Assembly (NCBI GenBank): GCA_020631035.1
Contig: JAHDIA010000041.1
Coordinates: 1 to 16,410 of the forward strand
DNA length: 16,410 nucleotides
Direction of reading: 5' to 3'
DNA from: Chitinophagales bacterium
Lineage (GTDB): Bacteria; Bacteroidota; Bacteroidia; Chitinophagales; UBA2359
Positions 1 to 7,883 of the stretch are shown here, piece after piece. Made by a program: the position numbers and the translations under genes. The notes below the pieces were generated by a model. It was not told where the DNA came from. It worked only from the letters and a program-made list of their open reading frames with translations, and did no database searches. Within the stretch, counting starts at the first letter, position 1. Each line of letters begins with the position of its first letter.

Positions 1-139
1 TAAGGGATTGTTTGAATTATAAGCTAAAAAGTTTTGTAAACGTCAATTATTATACAACTATTGGGCTTTTATGTTGGGAAATATATTTTTTTTATTAAAT
101 TAACGGTAATATTTTACAACAACAAAAGCTGGGGGGCTT

Positions 140-1978
140 ATGAAAAAATGGACGTTTCTATTTTGCTTTTTGTGCCTAGTGGTTCAAGGGCAACAACAAT
201 ATCAAGATTATATTGGTAATGGGCATCATTTGGGGGTAAGTGTTAGTACCAGTAGCAATTTACAAGCATCTGATGGATTCAATACTGTTAGTGGTATTGG
301 AAAAATGCCCGATTTGGAATCAGCCTCTAGGTTTTTGGGTCAAGCCACTCTGGGAGCTGACTATGAAACCATAGAAGACTTGACTCAAACAGGTATCTCA
401 CAATGGATAGAGGAACAATTCAATGAACCTGCTTTCCCATTTTTGACCCACCTTGATGATACTTTGACGCCAGCCGCTTACCTCTCTCATGTCAATGCTG
501 GAGAAAACCCAGCAGATTTTGGTATTTGGGAATATTTTCGTTTCGTTTGGTGGGAATCCATTATGACAGGAAATGATTTATTGCGAGATAGAGTTACCTT
601 GGCATTGAGCGAAATATTTGTTATTTCATCACGCTCAGATTTATATGATTATACAGAGGGTGTGTGTGATTATTACGAAATGTTACACCAAAATGCTTTT
701 GGCAATTATCGGGATTTGCTCTATGATGTTACAATGCATCCAGCAATGGGCAATTATCTTAGTCATTTGAACAATCCCAAATCCAACCCATTGGCCAATA
801 CATTCCCCGATGAAAACTATGCTCGTGAAGTGATGCAATTGTTTTCGATTGGTTTGTATGAACTAAACCAAGACGGTAGCCGAAAGTTGGATGCCAATGG
901 CGATTTTATACCAACCTATGACAATGAAGACATTCGAGAGTTTGCCAAAATCTTTACAGGACTTGGAGCAGCTAAATGGTCCCGACACGCCATCGAGGAA
1001 GATACGACCAATTGGGGACCTGTACCTTTTGGTGCTTGCCTCTGGTGTACGGATTTGACTCTGCCTATGAAAATGTTTGAAGAAGAACACGAGCCAGGTA
1101 CCAAATACTTGCTTAATGGACAGATTGTTCCAACAGGACAAACAGCTATGGAAGACATCAATGATGCCATAGACAATTTGTACAATCATCCCAATGTCGG
1201 GCCTTTTATTGGAAAATTGCTCATTCAACGTTTGGTTAAGTCCAATCCTTCTCCCGAATACATTTTTAGAGTGGCAGGAGCCTTCAATGACAATGGCAGT
1301 GGGGTGAGGGGAGATTTACAAGCAGTCATTCGAGCGATTTTACTAGATCCAGAAGCGCGTGATTGTAGTTGGATTGACGTAATGGACCACGGTATGTTGC
1401 GTGAACCCATTGTTCGTTATACCCACGCTGTTCGTGCCTTTAATGCATCCAACAGTTCTGGGCGTTTCTACAATTGGGCAGGTTATTTTGAAGACGAACA
1501 ATTGCAACACCCAATGAACTCGCCAAGTGTGTTCAATTTCTTTTTACCCGATTATCAACCATTGGGCATGGTTGCCGATTTGGATTTGGTGGCTCCCGAA
1601 TTTCAGATATTTAACTCTGCTACCTCTTTGAGTTATGTCAACCTCAATCGTGCCTATTTTAATTGGGACTATGTTTTTGATGATTTTGTTGGGTGGTATC
1701 CCGACCGAAACAATCCACCAGCAGGTTATCAAACCAGCCTGGATATGTCCGATGAAGAAGGGCTGATTACCGCTCCTTATGGCTCAGTCTTTCTAGATGC
1801 CGAAATCGAAGAATTGATTGATCGACTAGACATCATTCTGACCCACGGTAATTTGTCCGAAAACACCAAGCAAGTGATTCGAGATACGGCAGATGGTTTA
1901 TATGCTGATCCTTGGGCGATTACTCGCTTTACAGCTTGGATCATTATGATTTCACCTGATTATGCTGTAATGAAATAG
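140..1978 (+). CDS. DUF1800 family secreted protein
   Basis: The 612-residue product belongs to the DUF1800 family, whose biochemical function is unknown. Residues 1-18 form a Sec signal peptide (MKK, hydrophobic core, cleavage near VQG|QQQ). The DUF1800 region spans about residues 55-605 and shows the family hallmarks: ASRFLGQATLG (62-72), YAREVMQLFSIGLYEL (227-242), GTKYLLNG (320-327), a GPFIGKLLIQR...NPSPEY block (354-374), RGDLQAVIRAILLDPEAR (390-407), LREPIVRY (420-427) and SPSVFNFFLPDYQPLG (461-476). The length is normal and the protein looks complete. The ATG is followed directly by the signal peptide, so the start is secure. A DUF1501 gene follows 201 bases downstream on the same strand. 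These two families are very often neighbours, which suggests a joint role in the envelope, but no reaction can be assigned. Confidence 0.95.
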   Translation: MKKWTFLFCFLCLVVQGQQQYQDYIGNGHHLGVSVSTSSNLQASDGFNTVSGIGKMPDLESASRFLGQATLGADYETIEDLTQTGISQWIEEQFNEPAFPFLTHLDDTLTPAAYLSHVNAGENPADFGIWEYFRFVWWESIMTGNDLLRDRVTLALSEIFVISSRSDLYDYTEGVCDYYEMLHQNAFGNYRDLLYDVTMHPAMGNYLSHLNNPKSNPLANTFPDENYAREVMQLFSIGLYELNQDGSRKLDANGDFIPTYDNEDIREFAKIFTGLGAAKWSRHAIEEDTTNWGPVPFGACLWCTDLTLPMKMFEEEHEPGTKYLLNGQIVPTGQTAMEDINDAIDNLYNHPNVGPFIGKLLIQRLVKSNPSPEYIFRVAGAFNDNGSGVRGDLQAVIRAILLDPEARDCSWIDVMDHGMLREPIVRYTHAVRAFNASNSSGRFYNWAGYFEDEQLQHPMNSPSVFNFFLPDYQPLGMVADLDLVAPEFQIFNSATSLSYVNLNRAYFNWDYVFDDFVGWYPDRNNPPAGYQTSLDMSDEEGLITAPYGSVFLDAEIEELIDRLDIILTHGNLSENTKQVIRDTADGLYADPWAITRFTAWIIMISPDYAVMK

Positions 1979-2179
1979 TTGGGTCAAAAGGATTCAAGCT
2001 GTAAACTTTTTGTTGCAAGGTTTTTTATGGGCGACTCTCCCCGTTTCAGACTCGCACCTACTGGTTTACTTTTCATGTTTTGTCGGCACTATTCGCTCAT
2101 CCTTCCCCATACGCCACGCTGCAACACATTATTTACAGCAAGAAAGGACTTGTTTACAACAATTTAAAAACAAAGACAA

Positions 2180-3598
2180 ATGAAACATCATCATCATAAA
2201 AATAAAAAATGGTCTCGTCGTAATTTCTTAGGAACAATGAGTTGCGCTGCTTTGGGGAGTACAACTCTCTTGTCATCACTAATGGATTTAAAACTGGCAA
2301 GTGCAATGGCGGCATCAAGCCCTTATCCCTTAAACAATTACAAAGCTTTGGTTTGTATTTTATTGGCAGGTGGCAACGACTCTTACAATATGTTGGTACC
2401 TCGTGGGGCAGGAGAGTATGCCGAATATGCAGCCATTCGTTCAACCCTTGCTTTGCCACAAGGAGATTTATTGCCCATTACTCCTAGTACGAGTGATGGC
2501 AAATTATATGGCTTACATCCTTCAATGCCCGAAGTACAACAATTGTTTGGAGATGGCAATCTAGCCTTTGTCTCCAATGTTGGTACACTAATAGAACCAA
2601 CAATCAAGTCGCAAGTAGAAAGCAATACTGCTAAACTGCCTTTGGGTTTACTGTCCCACTCAGATCAAATCCAACAATGGCAAACCTCTATTCCACATCA
2701 ACGTTCTGCATTGGGCTGGGGTGGACGTATGGCAGACATCCTTCAAAGCCTCAATACCAATCAGCAAGTTTCAATGAGTATCTCAATGTCTGGGAACAAT
2801 TTGTACCAATCAGGGGCGGCGACTACTGCTTATTCGGTAGACCCTGCTGAAGGTCAAGGTAAGAGTATTTGGGGCTATGGCAATACAGCCGACGGATGGG
2901 ATATGTTGCGGACCAATGCAGTTGACAACTTAATGTCTCAAACTTATCAAAATATATTTGAACAGACCTATGCCAATACCATCAAAGATTCTCAAGCAGC
3001 GTCGGATATGTTCAATGCAGCCATTGGCTCTATTACGCCTTTGACTTCTACATTCTCTGACAATGGTTTGTCAAGCAGTATGGAAATGATCGCCAAAACC
3101 ATCTCGGCTCGGAATGCTCTAGGGGCTTGTAGACAAACCTTCTTTGTGGTATATGGTGGATGGGATCACCACGACGAAGTCATCAACAATCAAGCAGCTA
3201 TGTTGGCAGTAGTCAGTACGGCTATGAAAGAATTTTACGATGCCACTGTTGAATTAGGCTTAGAAAATGATATTACAACCTTTTCTATTTCGGACTTTGC
3301 TCGAACGCTGACTTCCAATGGAAATGGGTCTGACCATGCTTGGGGAGGAAATGCAATGGTGATGGGTGGTGCAGTCAATGGTGGAGACATTTATGGAACC
3401 TATCCCGATTTGTATGCTGGCAATCCACTTGATTTGGAAAGAGGGGTGCTAATTCCCACCACTTCTGCTGATGAATACTTTGCAGAATTGGCATTGTGGT
3501 TTGGCGTCAGCCCAAGTGACTTGCCTTTGATTTTTCCCAATATTGGTAATTTTTATTCGACCACCTCAAGCAATCCGCCACTAGGATTTTTGCTATAA
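2180..3598 (+). CDS. DUF1501 family protein, Tat-exported
   Basis: The 472-residue product is a DUF1501 protein, a family generally placed near the alkaline-phosphatase/sulfatase-like fold; its substrate is unknown. A twin-arginine signal is visible: SRRNFL at residues 12-17, then a hydrophobic stretch and a probable cleavage near ASAMAAS (40-46). Tat export implies folding, possibly with a metal, before transport. Family motifs include LLAGGNDSYN (61-70), SHSDQ (159-163), GGWDHHDE (326-333), SDFART (371-376) and GSDHAWGG (383-390). The His and Asp residues in the last motifs are candidate metal ligands by analogy with the superfamily. The N-terminus carries four consecutive histidines (3-6) before the Tat motif. 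It is the middle gene of the 140-4756 cluster, and the next gene starts only 12 bases after its stop, so co-transcription is likely. Confidence 0.95.
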   Translation: MKHHHHKNKKWSRRNFLGTMSCAALGSTTLLSSLMDLKLASAMAASSPYPLNNYKALVCILLAGGNDSYNMLVPRGAGEYAEYAAIRSTLALPQGDLLPITPSTSDGKLYGLHPSMPEVQQLFGDGNLAFVSNVGTLIEPTIKSQVESNTAKLPLGLLSHSDQIQQWQTSIPHQRSALGWGGRMADILQSLNTNQQVSMSISMSGNNLYQSGAATTAYSVDPAEGQGKSIWGYGNTADGWDMLRTNAVDNLMSQTYQNIFEQTYANTIKDSQAASDMFNAAIGSITPLTSTFSDNGLSSSMEMIAKTISARNALGACRQTFFVVYGGWDHHDEVINNQAAMLAVVSTAMKEFYDATVELGLENDITTFSISDFARTLTSNGNGSDHAWGGNAMVMGGAVNGGDIYGTYPDLYAGNPLDLERGVLIPTTSADEYFAELALWFGVSPSDLPLIFPNIGNFYSTTSSNPPLGFLL

Positions 3599-3610
3599 AA
3601 TTTAAAAGTT

Positions 3611-4756
3611 ATGTTGACGAAAGTAACAGATATATTGACAATTATTCTAGGGCTGTTTGTGGTACAAAATATGGCAGCCCAATGCCTTACAGATGGGCAT
3701 TCAAATGTAGGAGGCGATGCCTGGATTTCGTGTCAAACCAGTCCGAATCCCAACGCTGTTAGAGGAAGTAGTCACTGGATTCATTACGATTTTGGTGCTC
3801 CTTATTTTTTAGGAGATACACAAATATGGAATGGCAATGAAATAGGAGAGACTGACCGAGGCATCAAAGATGTCGTTATTGATTATTCGATGGATGGCAC
3901 TACTTGGACAGAGCTAGGAACTTTTCAATTTGATCAAGCACCAGGCACCAACGATTATTTGGGCTTTACAGGTTCCAATTTCAATGGTATAACAGCACAG
4001 TATGTATTGCTAACGGTATTGACTACTTGGGGAGATAATTACTGTGCCTCTCTTGCAGAAATTAAATTTAACATTGCCCCCACAGTTAAGGCAACATTGG
4101 ACTTAAATGTATTCTTGGAGGGACCCTATGATACCAATGGAACAATGACAACTTTTCTAGGAAATTTAATTCCATTAACACAGCCTTACAATGTCGCTCC
4201 GTACAATTATGCTGGCAATGAAACCCTTCCAAGTGTTCCTAGCGATATGGTCGATTGGGTACTGGTGGAGGTCAGAAGTGGAACGCCCAATTTATCGGGT
4301 AGTAGAGGTACCTTTACCATTACGACCAAAGCGGGAGTTTTACATGTCGATGGAAGCATTACCGACCAATTTGGCAGTCCCTTACAATTTGATTTAATCG
4401 AAAATGATGAGTATTACTTCTGTATCCGCCACCGAAATCATTTAGATGTTTTAACTGCGAATGCTCTAACAGCAACTAGCAATATATCATTTGATTTTAC
4501 CGCAAATGTCAACCAAGCCTTTGGAACACAACAACTAAAATTAAGTACGGACAACAAAGCAATGATGTTGGCAGGCGAATTCAATCAAGATGGAACCATA
4601 CAAACCACCGACTACGACCAATGGAAAGAAACCCCTGCAGTATTGAGTACTTACAATCAAGCAGATGGAAATCTAGATGGAACGGTCCAAGTAACCGATT
4701 ACGATCAATGGCACCCCAATCGTTCTAAATTGGGCATAGCAGAAATAGGATTTTAA
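3611..4756 (+). CDS. Secreted protein with discoidin-like domain and EF-hand-like C-terminal module
   Basis: The 381-residue product has three parts. Residues 1-23 are a signal peptide ending near MAAQ. Residues about 25-157 look like an F5/8-type C (discoidin) fold: SHWIHYDFG, then IKDVVIDYSMDGTTWTELG, then YVLLTVLTTWGDNYCASLAEIKF. Such domains usually bind carbohydrates or surfaces. Residues 160-381 are a module ending in two dockerin- or EF-hand-like Asp/Asn loops (FNQDGTIQTTDYDQW and GNLDGTVQVTDYDQW). The same module closes the protein encoded at 7884-9629. No canonical type IX sorting tail is visible. The gene sits 12 bases after the DUF1501 stop, so it is probably translated from the same transcript. 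The discoidin call rests on pattern similarity by eye; the C-terminal relationship is certain. Function is unknown, with a surface or extracellular binding protein the best guess. Confidence 0.8.
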   Translation: MLTKVTDILTIILGLFVVQNMAAQCLTDGHSNVGGDAWISCQTSPNPNAVRGSSHWIHYDFGAPYFLGDTQIWNGNEIGETDRGIKDVVIDYSMDGTTWTELGTFQFDQAPGTNDYLGFTGSNFNGITAQYVLLTVLTTWGDNYCASLAEIKFNIAPTVKATLDLNVFLEGPYDTNGTMTTFLGNLIPLTQPYNVAPYNYAGNETLPSVPSDMVDWVLVEVRSGTPNLSGSRGTFTITTKAGVLHVDGSITDQFGSPLQFDLIENDEYYFCIRHRNHLDVLTANALTATSNISFDFTANVNQAFGTQQLKLSTDNKAMMLAGEFNQDGTIQTTDYDQWKETPAVLSTYNQADGNLDGTVQVTDYDQWHPNRSKLGIAEIGF

Positions 4757-4770
4757 TGAATCGAAAATTT

Positions 4771-4806
4771 ACGATATAAGATTCAAAATTTTGAATCTTA
4801 TATCGT
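4771..4806. repeat. 36-bp perfect palindrome after the DUF1800/DUF1501 operon
   Basis: Positions 4771-4788 (acgatataagattcaaaa) are the exact reverse complement of 4789-4806, with no spacer. The palindrome starts 14 bases after the stop of the discoidin-protein gene. As RNA it would fold into a long AU-rich hairpin. No T-tract follows, so it is not a classical intrinsic terminator, but it could protect 3' ends or contribute to termination between convergent genes. Its right half is the start of the tandem repeat at 4793-4936. Confidence 0.85.
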
Positions 4807-4936
4807 ACAGACAATCCCGATTTTCGGGATGTCTCCACATACCACTATGCAAAAAACGTAGAACGAATCTTATATCGTACAGACAATCCCGATTTTCGGG
4901 ATGTCTCCACATACCACTATGCAAAAAACGTAGGAC
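4793..4936. repeat. Two tandem 72-bp repeats, each with an internal hairpin
   Basis: Copies 4793-4864 and 4865-4936 differ by one base (a at 4862, g at 4934). Each begins with the right half of the preceding palindrome (gaatcttatatcgt). Each then holds a hairpin with arms gacaatcccga and tcgggatgtc around a ttt loop (4810-4820/4824-4833 and 4882-4892/4896-4905, one bulged a), followed by tccacataccactatgc. The flanks of that hairpin recur at 11005-11045 with a different inner stem. The near-identity of the copies suggests a recent duplication. Confidence 0.9.
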
Positions 4937-5165
4937 GAAGCGGATGGATAAACACTTATACGAAGCCTAAAGCATGCGCCCGATAACCAGACCAAAACGC
5001 AGCCATGAAAGACGCACATTGCCCCATAATTGCAATTATGTAATTAAGTTGATTATGTTAAAGCTATACTCAATTAACCCAATTACTCAATCAACCAATC
5101 CCCAAGAACAGGAACCACATAGACAACTCACAACGTCAATATCCCTAATCTTAAATTTTAAATCT
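4937..5165. other. Gene-free spacer between convergent genes
   Basis: This is the remainder of the gap between the discoidin gene and bglX. It holds a perfect 16-bp palindrome, cataattgcaattatg, at 5025-5040. Segments at 4939-4947 (agcggatgg) and 4977-4985 (cgcccgata) are the reverse complements of 11111-11119 and 11064-11072, so this spacer shares repeat modules with the gap before dxr, in inverted order relative to the hairpin. The short open frame through 4974-5267 has no protein-like character. No clear terminator for bglX was seen on the minus strand. Confidence 0.6.
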
Positions 5166-7463
5166 TCAATCTTCAATAACCTCAAACTCCGTCTCCAACA
5201 CATCTCTAGAATTACCACCCACAAAAACTTTAAACTGACCAGGCTCTGCTGCCCACTCATTGTTTAAATTGTAGAATGCCAAATCCTTTTCGGTCAAAGT
5301 AAATTTAACTTTTTTTGATTCTCCTGGCTTTAACATTACTTTTTTAAATGCCTTGAGTTGCTTGACAGGGCGGGTGATGCTACCTACCAAGTCTCGAATG
5401 TATAATTGAACAGTTTCAACACCTTCTACCGAACCACTATTTTTGACAGTTACACTCACTTCAATTCGATCACTCAATGAAACTTTCTCACTCGAAACAT
5501 TTAGGTCTGAATACTTGAAGTTAGCATAGCTCAAACCAAAACCAAATGGGAAAAGTGGGGCGTTGGATTCATCGGTATAGTGCGACCAGAAAACCATATT
5601 GTCAGGTGACTTGGTGGGACGTCCAGTGTTTTTATAATTGTAGTACAGAGGCATTTGCCCAACCGAACGAGGGAAAGAAACAGGCAATTTTCCTGTTGGA
5701 TTGTAGTCACCAAACAGAACGTCTGCAATGGCATTACCAGCCTCCGAACCCAAGTGCCACGCCTCAACAATGGCAGGTACATTTTCGGCAGCCCAAGGAA
5801 TCGCCAATGGACGACCATTCATCAAAACCAATACCATATTTTGATTGACTTCGTAGACAGCTTCTAGCAATGCTTGTTGGAGTCCAGCCAATTCAATATC
5901 GGCTTGGCTACGTCCTTCACCTGACTGCCAACATTCTTCGCCCAAGGCAATTACCACAATTTCTGATTTTTTAGCCAATTCGATGGCTTCCTCAAAACCC
6001 GATTTATCTTCTTTTTCAATCGCCAATTCATACAAAAATGCTCGTTTATTGTCATCACTTCCAATCTTACAACCTTTGGCAAATGGAACATCTTTTCCCA
6101 AAACATTTTGCAAACCTTCTAGTAGAGATACAGCCGAGTTGGTTTCACCATGCGCTCTCCAATTGCCTATAGGCGTATCCTTATCATTGCCCAATGGACC
6201 AATCACTGCAATGCCTTTTTGGTCTTTTTTGAGAGGCAAAAGATTGTTCTCATTTTTGAGCAATACAATGGATTTCTTGGCAACATCTCTGGCTATTGCC
6301 AAATGCTCTTTGGTATAAATGGTTTCTTTTTCTCTAGTCTCATCACAATATTTATAGGGATCATCAAACAAGCCCAATAGGTATTTAACTCGAAGAATCC
6401 GACGAACAGCATCGTCGATAACTGCTTCTTTAACATCACCATTTTCGACCAATTCTTTTAAGTGATAGACATAGGCTCTAGATTCCATATCCATATCGCT
6501 CCCTGCAATAGCAGCCAATTTGCCAGCGTGCTTAAGATCTTTTGCATAACCATGCGCCATCATCTCACCAATGGACCCCCAATCAGATACCACAAAACCT
6601 TTATAGTCCCATTTGCCTTTTAAAATATTTCGTTGCAAATGAATGCTAGCAGTAGCGGGTATGTGGTGAATTTCATTAAAGGCATTCATAAAAGTAGCCA
6701 CCCCAGCATCAACACAGGCTTTAAAAGGGGGGAGAATGGTATTTTGTAGGGTCAATTCGCTTAAATCGGCAGTGTTGTAATCTTTGCCACTTTCGGCAAA
6801 TCCATAGGCGGCAAAATGTTTGGCGCAAGCAGCAATGGTATTGTCTGCCGATAAGTCAGTGCCTTGAAATCCTTTGACTCTAGCTGCTGCAATCAAGGAG
6901 GCAAGATAAGGGTCTTCGCCTGCTCCTTCCATTACCCGTCCCCAGCGAGCATCCCTAGAGATATCAACCATTGGGGCAAAGGTCCAATTAACCCCAGCAG
7001 CAGCAGCTTCAATAGCTGAAACTCTGGCAGACGATTCAATCGCACTCAAGTCCCAACTTGCCGACTCTCCCAATGGAATGGGAAACATCGTTTTATAACC
7101 GTGAATAACATCATATCCAAAAACAAGCGGAATACCCAAACGGCTGTTGTCAACGGCTAATTTTTGTGCTTCTTTAACTGATTTGACAGAAGTGACATTG
7201 AGCATAGAACCCACCTGACCATTTTTTAGTTGAGTGTAACGTTCTTTGTTGTAGTCATCCTCAGGCATAGGACCTGTAACATCCCAACTACCGTTGTATT
7301 GGTTCATTTGCCCAATTTTTTCTTCAAGGGTCATTTTCTCCAATAAAGCATCAACTTTTTTCTCGATTGTGGGATCAATGAGTTCAGTTTGTGCCATAAC
7401 ATAGCAATTTGTCAATAAAACCAGAAAGTAGGCTAGGCATTTGTATATAAACTTCATATTCAT
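5166..7463 (-). CDS. bglX: Glycoside hydrolase family 3 beta-glucosidase
   Basis: The 765-residue enzyme is a GH3 beta-glucosidase of the BglX type, which removes terminal beta-linked glucose from oligosaccharides in the periplasm or outside the cell by a retaining mechanism. Residues 1-24 are a signal peptide (cleavage near VMAQ). The GH3 N-terminal TIM barrel covers about residues 45-360, with VFGYDVIHGYKTMFPIPLG (114-132), KHFAAYG (215-221) and the nucleophile Asp294 in GFVVSDWGS (289-297). The GH3 C-terminal domain (about 398-640) includes GEGRSQADI (515-523), where Glu516 is the candidate acid/base. A fibronectin-III-like domain follows (about 680-752). Length and domain order are normal for the family. 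Met1 and Met3 are both possible starts. The gene is convergent with the discoidin-protein gene and divergent from the LVIVD gene. No SusC/SusD genes are present, so this is not a full polysaccharide utilisation locus in this window. Confidence 0.96.
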   Translation of the reverse strand: MNMKFIYKCLAYFLVLLTNCYVMAQTELIDPTIEKKVDALLEKMTLEEKIGQMNQYNGSWDVTGPMPEDDYNKERYTQLKNGQVGSMLNVTSVKSVKEAQKLAVDNSRLGIPLVFGYDVIHGYKTMFPIPLGESASWDLSAIESSARVSAIEAAAAGVNWTFAPMVDISRDARWGRVMEGAGEDPYLASLIAAARVKGFQGTDLSADNTIAACAKHFAAYGFAESGKDYNTADLSELTLQNTILPPFKACVDAGVATFMNAFNEIHHIPATASIHLQRNILKGKWDYKGFVVSDWGSIGEMMAHGYAKDLKHAGKLAAIAGSDMDMESRAYVYHLKELVENGDVKEAVIDDAVRRILRVKYLLGLFDDPYKYCDETREKETIYTKEHLAIARDVAKKSIVLLKNENNLLPLKKDQKGIAVIGPLGNDKDTPIGNWRAHGETNSAVSLLEGLQNVLGKDVPFAKGCKIGSDDNKRAFLYELAIEKEDKSGFEEAIELAKKSEIVVIALGEECWQSGEGRSQADIELAGLQQALLEAVYEVNQNMVLVLMNGRPLAIPWAAENVPAIVEAWHLGSEAGNAIADVLFGDYNPTGKLPVSFPRSVGQMPLYYNYKNTGRPTKSPDNMVFWSHYTDESNAPLFPFGFGLSYANFKYSDLNVSSEKVSLSDRIEVSVTVKNSGSVEGVETVQLYIRDLVGSITRPVKQLKAFKKVMLKPGESKKVKFTLTEKDLAFYNLNNEWAAEPGQFKVFVGGNSRDVLETEFEVIED

Positions 7464-7883
7464 TGTTTATAAAATTTATTTGGCAATTATTACCAAGGTC
7501 ATTTTGAGCTATAAGATACAAAAGAATCTGCTAAAAATATCTTTTAGTGTCTTTTTTACAATAAGAAATTCTTTTAAGCCTATTTTGTTGAACAAATCTT
7601 TAAGTTTTTACCCATATTGATGCACTAAATCTTAGTAATTCCTTTGGAATAGCTATGCTAAAATTTAATTATATGTAGGCCAGTCTACAAAGCAAATCAC
7701 CAAGTCTCATATCAGTAATTTGATGCTTGATAAGCATTGTTTTTGAAATGTTAAAGACATTATTTTAGATAATGATGTTTAATAACTAACATTTGTTTGT
7801 TTAAATACGTATTTCACTAACCTTTCTGTCATTTTTTTGTAAATATGTTATGCGTTTTTTTCAACTACATCTTAAAATACTTA
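7464..7883. other. Divergent intergenic region of bglX and the LVIVD gene
   Basis: This AT-rich 420-base spacer must hold the promoters of both divergent genes. I found no exact Bacteroidota -7 box (TAnnTTTG) on either strand; the nearest are taatttg at 7716 and taacatttg at 7787. Small dyads are present: tgtag/ctaca around 7674-7689, atgct/agcat around 7722-7736, and cattat/ataatg at 7758-7763/7769-7774. Any of these could be operators, but nothing in the sequence decides it. No gene was seen. Confidence 0.5.

Noticed and set aside
1979..2167. 62-residue open frame after the DUF1800 gene
   Set aside because: It starts on TTG right at the stop of the previous gene, lacks recognisable protein features and crosses a GC-richer spacer that looks like an eroded repeat.
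4793..4936. CRISPR array
   Set aside because: Two directly abutting near-identical 72-bp units with no variable spacers, and no cas genes nearby.
7464..7883. Bacteroidota promoter boxes (TAnnTTTG) for bglX and the LVIVD gene
   Set aside because: Only imperfect matches with wrong internal spacing were found, so no promoter is called.
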